Shown here piece by piece: positions 57,925 to 64,000 of a stretch of 64,000 nt of DNA. The translations under genes and the position numbers were made by a program. Below the pieces are notes generated by a model that saw only the letters and a program-made list of their open reading frames with translations, was not told the DNA's origin and searched no databases. Position 1 is the stretch's first letter. Each line of letters starts with the position of its first letter. The stretch is taken from contig NZ_JACHGH010000003.1 of the NCBI RefSeq assembly GCF_014207435.1, positions 124,001 through 188,000 on the forward strand, written 5' to 3'. The DNA is from Salirhabdus euzebyi. Lineage in GTDB: Bacteria; Bacillota; Bacilli; Bacillales; Alkalibacillaceae.

Positions 57925-60378
57925 TTATTCTTCCGTTTCTTCTGCAAAAGGCTTACTATAGATTGGTTTCTTCCATGCTCTTACGACTTCACCAGTTAAA
58001 TCGGTATCCACAACATAAGAGCCATTACTATACCGATCATTTTTATTTAACTGTAACGGGTAAACTTCTTGTAAATTGCCATCTTCTGTTTGGAATTGTA
58101 CTAAATCTTGATCATTCACAATAATTAAGCCTGCCACGCGATGTGGTTTAGATTTCAATTCACGTAGCATAATTAAACCACGTTTTGCTCTTGAGGATTG
58201 CTCAAACTCTGATAGGGACATTCGTTTACAAGCACCTCTTTGGGTTAGTAACACGATCGATGGAGTAGATAGGTCATCGAAAACCTCCCCATTAACGACA
58301 AATTCTTCTTTTTTCAGTTGAATAGCTTTTACACCAGCAGCACGCTGACCAACTGTGTTAACTTCGGACTCATGATACCATAATCCATACCCTTTATTTG
58401 ATGCAACAAATATCTCTTGGTTTCCGTCAGTTTGATGTACACTAACAACTTCATCGTCATCTTTTAGGTTAATAGCTACTAATGCCTTCGAATAACGTTG
58501 TGCCAAGTATTGTTTTAACTCTGTTTTCTTAACCATGCCATTTTTCGTAAAGAATAACAAGAACTGATCCTCGCTAAATTCCCTCACTGGTATGGCTTTT
58601 ATTAATTTCTCATCTTTGTTAATCGGAACCAAGTTTGTTACATGTTGTCCTAAGTCTTTCCAACGTATATCAGGGAGCTCATGGACAGGCACAAATAGGT
58701 AATTTCCTTTGTTCGTAAACAACAGCAATGTATCGGTCGTATTTATTTCTTCTAGAGAAATTAAATAGTCCCCATCTTTTAAAGTAATATCATCTTCTTT
58801 GGAAGCAGCATACGATCGTAAGCTTGTTCGCTTCACATAACCATCCTTCGTTACGGATACGAGAACGTCCTCGCTAGCAACCATTACTTCCAAATTAATT
58901 TTAAGTTCTTCAATTTCATCTTCAATTTTTGTTAAACGGTTTGTTTTATATGTTTTTTGAATGTTACGAAGGTCTTTTTTAATGACCTGCATTAGTTTTT
59001 GCTCACTATTCAAAATGCTTTCTAGCTCGGCAATTTGCTTTTGTAATTCATCCGCTTCTTGTTGCAAAGATGTAATATCTGTATTAGTTAATCGGTATAA
59101 TTGCAATGTTACGATTGCTTCAGATTGTGGCTCCGTAAAATCATATTGGGCCATTAATTGTCGTTTTGCATCCTGCTTATCTTTAGACGAACGGATCGTT
59201 GCAATCACTTCATCTAGAATCGAAATGGCCTTTATCAAACCTTCGACTATATGCGCACGATCTTTCGCTTTTCGTAAATCATATTGAGATTGACGGGTAA
59301 CTACTTCACGCTGATGCTCGATATAAGCATCGAGGAATCCAGCTAAGCTCATCAGTTTTGGTGTTTTGTTGTGAATAGCCACCATATTGAAATTATAGGA
59401 AACTTGTAAATCCGTATTTTTAAATAAGTAGTTTAGTACACCTGCACTATCCGCTTCCTTTTTCAACTCGATGACAATACGTAATCCTGTACGATCCGTC
59501 TCATCTCGTACTTCTGCAATTCCTTCCACTTTACGGTCCAAGCGTAATTCGTCAAATTTTTTCACGAGGTTTGCTTTATTCACATCATAAGGCAGCTCGG
59601 TAATAACAATTTGCTCTCGTCCCCCGCGTAACTCTTCCGTTTCGGCTTTACCACGTAGGACAATTTTTCCTTTTCCTGTTTCATAGGCTTTCTTAATGCC
59701 ATCAATCCCTTGAATGATTCCACCTGTTGGGAAATCGGGACCTTTTATATCTTTCATTAAATCTTCAACCGTCGCGTTTGGTTTGTCTATTTTAGTAATA
59801 ACCGCATCAATAACCTCTGTTAAGTTATGTGGTGGTATATCAGTCGCATAACCAGCAGAAATACCAGTAGAACCATTTACTAATAAATTTGGAAATTTCG
59901 CAGGTAACACAACTGGTTCATGATCGGTGTCATCAAAGTTAGGAATAAAATCTACTGTGTCTCTCTCAATATCTCGTAATAACTCAGATGCAATGCTCGA
60001 TAGTCTTGCTTCCGTGTAACGCATAGCGGCTGGTGGATCACCATCTACACTACCGTTATTCCCATGCATTTCTACTAAAACATTACGTACCTTCCATGTT
60101 TGGCTCATACGAACGAGTGCTTCGTATACAGAAGAATCACCATGTGGGTGATAGTTACCAATAACAACCCCGACAGTCTTTGCCGATTTACGGAACGGCT
60201 TATCGTGTGTATTTCTTTCATGATGCATGGCATATAAAATTCTACGTTGAACTGGTTTTAACCCGTCTCTCGCATCTGGAATAGCACGATCTTGAATAAT
60301 GTATTTACTATATCGACCAAATCGATCCCCGATAACCTCTTCAAAGGGTAGATCTAAGTATTTTGCCTGATCAACCAA
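57925..60378 (-). CDS. parC: DNA topoisomerase IV subunit A
   Basis: The 817-residue subunit breaks and rejoins DNA to decatenate sister chromosomes. It starts DLPFEEVIGDRFGRYSKYII (the ParC rather than GyrA form). It has the quinolone-resistance region HPHGDSSVYEALVRM with Ser and Glu at the positions that are normally sensitive, and the active-site tyrosine in AAMRYTEARLS. A coiled-coil tower and a beta-pinwheel C-terminal domain follow. The start is TTG with GAGGAGG eight bases upstream. It follows parE by 14 bases. Confidence 0.95.
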   Translation of the reverse strand: MVDQAKYLDLPFEEVIGDRFGRYSKYIIQDRAIPDARDGLKPVQRRILYAMHHERNTHDKPFRKSAKTVGVVIGNYHPHGDSSVYEALVRMSQTWKVRNVLVEMHGNNGSVDGDPPAAMRYTEARLSSIASELLRDIERDTVDFIPNFDDTDHEPVVLPAKFPNLLVNGSTGISAGYATDIPPHNLTEVIDAVITKIDKPNATVEDLMKDIKGPDFPTGGIIQGIDGIKKAYETGKGKIVLRGKAETEELRGGREQIVITELPYDVNKANLVKKFDELRLDRKVEGIAEVRDETDRTGLRIVIELKKEADSAGVLNYLFKNTDLQVSYNFNMVAIHNKTPKLMSLAGFLDAYIEHQREVVTRQSQYDLRKAKDRAHIVEGLIKAISILDEVIATIRSSKDKQDAKRQLMAQYDFTEPQSEAIVTLQLYRLTNTDITSLQQEADELQKQIAELESILNSEQKLMQVIKKDLRNIQKTYKTNRLTKIEDEIEELKINLEVMVASEDVLVSVTKDGYVKRTSLRSYAASKEDDITLKDGDYLISLEEINTTDTLLLFTNKGNYLFVPVHELPDIRWKDLGQHVTNLVPINKDEKLIKAIPVREFSEDQFLLFFTKNGMVKKTELKQYLAQRYSKALVAINLKDDDEVVSVHQTDGNQEIFVASNKGYGLWYHESEVNTVGQRAAGVKAIQLKKEEFVVNGEVFDDLSTPSIVLLTQRGACKRMSLSEFEQSSRAKRGLIMLRELKSKPHRVAGLIIVNDQDLVQFQTEDGNLQEVYPLQLNKNDRYSNGSYVVDTDLTGEVVRAWKKPIYSKPFAEETEE

Positions 60379-60392
60379 TGGAACGTCCTCCT

Positions 60393-62345
60393 CTAAGTAT
60401 GAAGTTTATTGTTTTCTAAAATGTTGCTTTCGTCGTCTAAACTGAATGCTACGTTAGATTCGATCCATTTACGTCTCGGCTCAACTTTATCTCCCATTAA
60501 CGTTGTAATACGTCTTTCCGCACGTGCTAAGTCTTCTATTGTCACTCGAATAAGTGTACGTGTTTCTGGATTCATCGTTGTATCCCATAACTGGTCAGCA
60601 TTCATTTCCCCGAGACCTTTATAACGTTGAATGGTATACCCATTTTTCCAACTATTTGTTATCTTTCTTAGTTCCTCTTCTTCCCAAGCATATTCAATTT
60701 GCTCTTTTTTCCCTTTTCCTTTAGACACTTTATATAAAGGTGGAAGGGCGATATACACTTTACCCCCTTCAATTAACGGGCGCATGTAGCGGTAAAAGAA
60801 CGTCAACAACAATACTTGGATGTGGGCACCGTCCGTGTCCGCATCTGTCATGATAATAACTTTATCATAGTTAACATCCTCTAGATTGAAATCAGCACCA
60901 ACGTCCGCTCCAATCGTGTGAATGATTGTAGAAATTTCTTCATTCTTAAATATATCGGAAATTTTTGCTTTCTCTGTATTAATAACTTTTCCTCTTAACG
61001 GTAAAACTGCTTGGAATCTTCTATCACGTCCTTGTTTTGCAGAACCGCCAGCAGAATCACCCTCCACTAAATACAATTCATTTTTCTGAGGATTTTTTGA
61101 TTGTGCAGGTGTTAATTTTCCACTTAATAATGCATCACGCTTTTTACGTTTCTTCCCATTTCTTGCGTCTTCGCGCGCTTTACGTGCTGCCTCTCTTGCA
61201 TCACGGGCTTTAATTGCTTTACGAATTAGCATGGATGCAACATCTGGATTCTCTTCTAAAAAGTAAGAGAGTTTTTCCGATACAACGGAGTCTACAATTG
61301 AACGGGCTTCAGACGTACCTAGCTTCCCCTTCGTTTGTCCTTCGAATTGCAGGAGTTCCTCTGGAATACGTACAGATACGATAGCTGTAAATCCCTCTCG
61401 GATGTCACTACCCTCTAAGTTCTTTTCCTTCTCTTTTAACAAGCTATTTTTCCTAGCATGTTCATTAACGATACGAGTAATAGCAGACCTTGCCCCAGAT
61501 TCGTGTGTTCCACCGTCTTTCGTTCGAACGTTATTTACAAACGATAGAACGCTCTCAGCATAACCGTCGTTAAACTGAAAAGCAAAATCTACTTCGATCC
61601 CATTTTGTTCCCCTTCAAAAGATACGACTGGATGAAGGGTATCTTTTTCTTCGTTTAAATACGATACAAAAGATTCAAGTCCATCCGGATACTCATATGA
61701 CTCAACCAAACCCTTCGTTTCATCGATTAATTCAATGCGGAATCCTTTTAAAAGAAATGCCGCTTCACGTAAACGCTCCGCTAATATTTCAAATTGAAAA
61801 GTAGTCGTGGAAAAGATCGTTGGATCAGGCTTAAAGCGAATTTCCGTTCCTGTTTTTCTTGTGTTTCCGATTTTTTCTAGTGTCGTAGCTGGTTTTCCGC
61901 CATTTTCAAAACGTTGACGATAAACCGTTTTATCACGATAAATCGTCACTTCTAGCCATTCTGATAGCGCGTTCACGACAGAAGCACCTACACCATGTAA
62001 GCCTCCACTTGTCTTGTATCCACCTTGTCCAAACTTACCTCCAGCGTGTAGAACCGTTAAAATAACTTCCGGCGTAGGCTTCCCCATTTTGTGCATACCT
62101 GTAGGCATCCCTCTACCTTCGTCGGTAACGGATACACTACCGTCTTTATGTACGGTCACTTTTATTTTATCTCCAAATCCAGCTAACGCTTCGTCAACTG
62201 CATTATCAACAATTTCAAAAACGAGGTGATGTAACCCTCGGTGATCTGTACTACCAATATACATACCAGGTCTTTTCCGAACCGCTTCTAGACCTTCTAA
62301 CACTTGGATGGAATCATCATTATAAGCTGTATGTTGTGTACTCAA
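60393..62345 (-). CDS. parE: DNA topoisomerase IV subunit B
   Basis: The 650-residue ATPase subunit has the GHKL motifs EIVDNAVDEALAG, DEGRGMPTG and TSGGLHGVGASVVNALS. The Toprim domain carries YLVEGDSAGGSAKQGRDR and IMTDADTDGAHI, and the C-terminus ends in RYKGLGEMNADQLW. I place the start at TTG 62345 because AAAGGGG sits eight bases in front of it; the frame is open to 62363 but that TTG precedes the ribosome binding site. It is the first gene of the parE-parC operon. Confidence 0.95.
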   Translation of the reverse strand: MSTQHTAYNDDSIQVLEGLEAVRKRPGMYIGSTDHRGLHHLVFEIVDNAVDEALAGFGDKIKVTVHKDGSVSVTDEGRGMPTGMHKMGKPTPEVILTVLHAGGKFGQGGYKTSGGLHGVGASVVNALSEWLEVTIYRDKTVYRQRFENGGKPATTLEKIGNTRKTGTEIRFKPDPTIFSTTTFQFEILAERLREAAFLLKGFRIELIDETKGLVESYEYPDGLESFVSYLNEEKDTLHPVVSFEGEQNGIEVDFAFQFNDGYAESVLSFVNNVRTKDGGTHESGARSAITRIVNEHARKNSLLKEKEKNLEGSDIREGFTAIVSVRIPEELLQFEGQTKGKLGTSEARSIVDSVVSEKLSYFLEENPDVASMLIRKAIKARDAREAARKAREDARNGKKRKKRDALLSGKLTPAQSKNPQKNELYLVEGDSAGGSAKQGRDRRFQAVLPLRGKVINTEKAKISDIFKNEEISTIIHTIGADVGADFNLEDVNYDKVIIMTDADTDGAHIQVLLLTFFYRYMRPLIEGGKVYIALPPLYKVSKGKGKKEQIEYAWEEEELRKITNSWKNGYTIQRYKGLGEMNADQLWDTTMNPETRTLIRVTIEDLARAERRITTLMGDKVEPRRKWIESNVAFSLDDESNILENNKLHT

Positions 62346-62380
62346 CTTTCGTTCCCCTTTCAAAACCGCAGTTATCCACT

Positions 62381-62409
62381 ATTATATAAAGAAAACCCCG
62401 ATGTGTTAA
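62381..62409 (-). promoter_or_regulatory. Sigma-A promoter of parE-parC
   Basis: On the minus strand TTAACA and a perfect TATAAT are separated by 17 bases, about 36 bases upstream of the TTG start. Confidence 0.7.
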
Positions 62410-62518
62410 AGTTAATTTTTTCTATTTCTCTTTATTTACCGATAAATCGACACGGCTATCCTTCATTTATTGTAGCTATTTTTTTTATCTACGCAAATAT
62501 TCATTTCCACAAGACAAG

Positions 62519-62548
62519 AAAAAATCCCTGCTATAACAGGGATTTTTG
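62519..62548. terminator. Terminator after the CoA-binding protein gene
   Basis: AAAAATCCCTG pairs perfectly with CAGGGATTTTT around a 6-base loop. It lies downstream of the 62566 gene on the minus strand. Confidence 0.8.
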
Positions 62549-62565
62549 CACGTTAAATTTATTTT

Positions 62566-62973
62566 CTATCGCATAACAGCATGTGCGACCTTAATACATA
62601 GATCCATTAAAACCGTAAAATCATGTTCTTTCAAGTAATTATACGCTTCTTCATTCGTTAATCCTTGCTGTGCCCAAAAGATTTTTGCATTTGTTTGTAC
62701 GGCTTCCTTCGCAACATCTAATAAAAATTCAGAGCGACGAAAAACGTTAATAATGTCGATATTTCCCTCAATATCAGTTAAGGAAGCATAAGCTTTTTCA
62801 CCTAATACCTCTGAAACTGTTGGATTAACTGGAATTATTTTATAGCCTGCATCCTGCATAGCTTTCGACACTTGATAAGAGGTACGTTCAGGATTGTCCG
62901 ATAATCCGACAACAGCAATCGTTTTTGATTCGTCTAAAATTCTTTTAATTTCTTCATTTGATGGGTTTTGCAT
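62566..62973 (-). CDS. yneT: CoA-binding protein (YneT/YccU family)
   Basis: The protein of about 135 residues is a stand-alone Rossmann CoA-binding domain of the succinyl-CoA synthetase type. It has TIAVVGLSDNPERTSYQVSK, YKIIPVNPTVSEVLGEKAYA, DIINVFRRSEFLLDVAKEAV and KIFWAQQGLTNEEA. Its biochemical role is not established. The order yneT-parE-parC is the same as in B. subtilis. ATG 62973 is correctly spaced behind AAAGGAG; the GTG at 62985 overlaps it. Confidence 0.85.
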   Translation of the reverse strand: MQNPSNEEIKRILDESKTIAVVGLSDNPERTSYQVSKAMQDAGYKIIPVNPTVSEVLGEKAYASLTDIEGNIDIINVFRRSEFLLDVAKEAVQTNAKIFWAQQGLTNEEAYNYLKEHDFTVLMDLCIKVAHAVMR

Positions 62974-63109
62974 AGAAATAGCCACTCCTTTTGTAAATTG
63001 AGACTGATAATTAACAAACCAATAAGTTGTCCTATTTCAGTATAAAAGTCATTCTTCTATTAGCATACCACTATATTACCTTCATCAATCTATTTTCTAT
63101 GAAAAAGCT

Positions 63110-64000
63110 TTAGTTTTCTTCTTGTTGCAGAACGTTTTTCGTACGTAAGGAATCATTCATTTCATTCCAAACTAACTCACTAGCAAAATAATCGCTCCAA
63201 CTCGCTAAACCTGCTAGACGATATTTGTGTACTAATTCTATTCGTTTTTGTAAAGATTGGCTATTTTCGATCCATATTTTATACGTAATATCTTTTTCCT
63301 CATCGGACCACTCTACGTACTCCTGCCCAGTATTATCATCATATCTTGGCTCTAGCTTATGCTCCTCTATTAATAAACCTACTTCATCCATCGTTAGCGA
63401 TTCTGAAGTAACATCAATCGTTCCATCCTCTAACTTTGTTTCCGTCCAAAGTCGTGTATACAAAGGTACTCCTAATAACAATTGATCATGTGGAACGACT
63501 TCTAGTAATCTAGTTAAGTTAGACTCTACCCAAGGAAGACTAGCAACACTTCCAGCTTTCGGAGACGCAGCCCAGTGCTCATCATAAGCCATTACCATCA
63601 TATAATCGACAATAGTAGCTAGTTTCTCGCGTTCTAAAAACATGGAGTACTGTTCATTACTCGAAATGAACGTAATATCGATGGATACTACTAATCCTGC
63701 TTCATGCGCTAATGGCGTTAACTCACGCATAAATTGTGTAAGCAACGGACCATCTTCTAGGAAAACATTTTCAAAATCAACATTAATGCCCTGAAAGCCA
63801 TAAATAGACGCATAATGTACCAATTGATTAATCATTTTTTGACGTGTCTCAAACGTTTGAAGTGCCTCATGGGTTCTCTCCGGCTGAAAATCATTTGAAA
63901 ACAAAGCCCAAACTTGATAATTTTTCTCGTCTGCTGCTTTCATATATTCTTTTGATGCATAGCTACGAATAGTTCCTTCCCCATCTTGAAGATGGAACCA
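63110..64000 (-). CDS. Glycoside hydrolase family 18 protein (YaaH/YdhD-like), C-terminal part
   Basis: The frame is open from the right window edge (WFHLQDGEGTIRSYASKEYM) to the stop at 63110, so at least 296 residues are present and the start lies outside. The GH18 barrel shows FQGINVDFENVF with the catalytic acidic cluster, then VSIDITFISSN, VDYMMVMAYDEHWAASPKAG and LLLGVPLYTRLWTET. The end reads LVHKYRLAGLASWSDYF. Bacillus relatives (YaaH, YdhD and similar) hydrolyse N-acetylglucosaminyl bonds of spore cortex or wall and often carry LysM domains at the N-terminus, which cannot be seen here. Confidence 0.85.
   Translation of the reverse strand, partial: WFHLQDGEGTIRSYASKEYMKAADEKNYQVWALFSNDFQPERTHEALQTFETRQKMINQLVHYASIYGFQGINVDFENVFLEDGPLLTQFMRELTPLAHEAGLVVSIDITFISSNEQYSMFLEREKLATIVDYMMVMAYDEHWAASPKAGSVASLPWVESNLTRLLEVVPHDQLLLGVPLYTRLWTETKLEDGTIDVTSESLTMDEVGLLIEEHKLEPRYDDNTGQEYVEWSDEEKDITYKIWIENSQSLQKRIELVHKYRLAGLASWSDYFASELVWNEMNDSLRTKNVLQQEEN

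Overview
The window is a piece of a low-GC, AT-rich Firmicutes chromosome, most likely a spore-forming member of the Bacillaceae. The evidence is gene content and order: a CoA-binding protein gene followed by parE-parC (the Bacillus yneT-parE-parC order), citA divergent from a LysR gene (as in citA/citR), a yuaF-floT pair behind a sigma-W-type promoter, a complete yngJ-HA-HB-G-F-E leucine-degradation operon, YuzL-like and gamma-SASP-like small genes, and many TTG/GTG starts behind strong GGAGG ribosome binding sites. I cannot name the species.

Layout. 1-15 kb is ordinary chromosomal backbone: the start of an oxalate/formate-type transporter, an HD-GYP protein, a GyrI-like protein coupled to a NUDIX hydrolase, a membrane metallophosphoesterase, a CAP-domain protein, a CBS protein, an MFS exporter, an RNase J paralogue, a HAD phosphatase and a GNAT protein. 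At 15.7-16.2 kb lies a panE pseudogene with its middle deleted.

15.5-37.8 kb is an accessory island. It is framed by two different tyrosine recombinases (16.7-17.5 kb on the minus strand, 35.9-36.6 kb on the plus strand) and ends with a LAGLIDADG homing-type endonuclease. The cargo is on the plus strand and looks like antiphage defence. It comprises a degenerate-HD plus PD-(D/E)XK protein with a DUF1643 protein, a winged-helix/restriction-endonuclease protein with an ABC ATPase-DUF4435 fusion (PARIS/OLD-like), a modular HNH-type protein, a membrane protein, and a 1517-residue STAND NTPase with an N-terminal nuclease-like domain (Avs-like). The groups are separated by recurring sites shaped like Xer/dif sites (11-bp arm, 6-bp centre, 11-bp arm). 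Several sites are the last element of a longer composite repeat: hairpin, terminator, a GGAGGA...TGTCGAA block, then the dif-like site. The integrase reads away from the cargo, as intI does in integrons. My main proposal is that this is an integron-like or dif-module-like array of defence cassettes in a Gram-positive chromosome.

38-64 kb returns to backbone: citA/citR, a LysM-NlpC/P60 cell-wall hydrolase, a DUF1059 protein, a CocE/NonD hydrolase, yuaF-floT, an AMP-forming acyl-CoA synthetase converging on the yng-type operon (acyl-CoA dehydrogenase, biotin-dependent carboxylase, enoyl-CoA hydratase, HMG-CoA lyase) with a TetR gene, a candidate TetR operator and a cre-like site in front. Then come a DUF3888 protein, a facing pair of GC-richer MITE-like repeats, topoisomerase IV, a CoA-binding protein and a GH18 glycosidase cut by the window end. 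I saw no rRNA, tRNA or CRISPR array. All coordinates were read by eye, and family calls rest on motif recognition without database searches.
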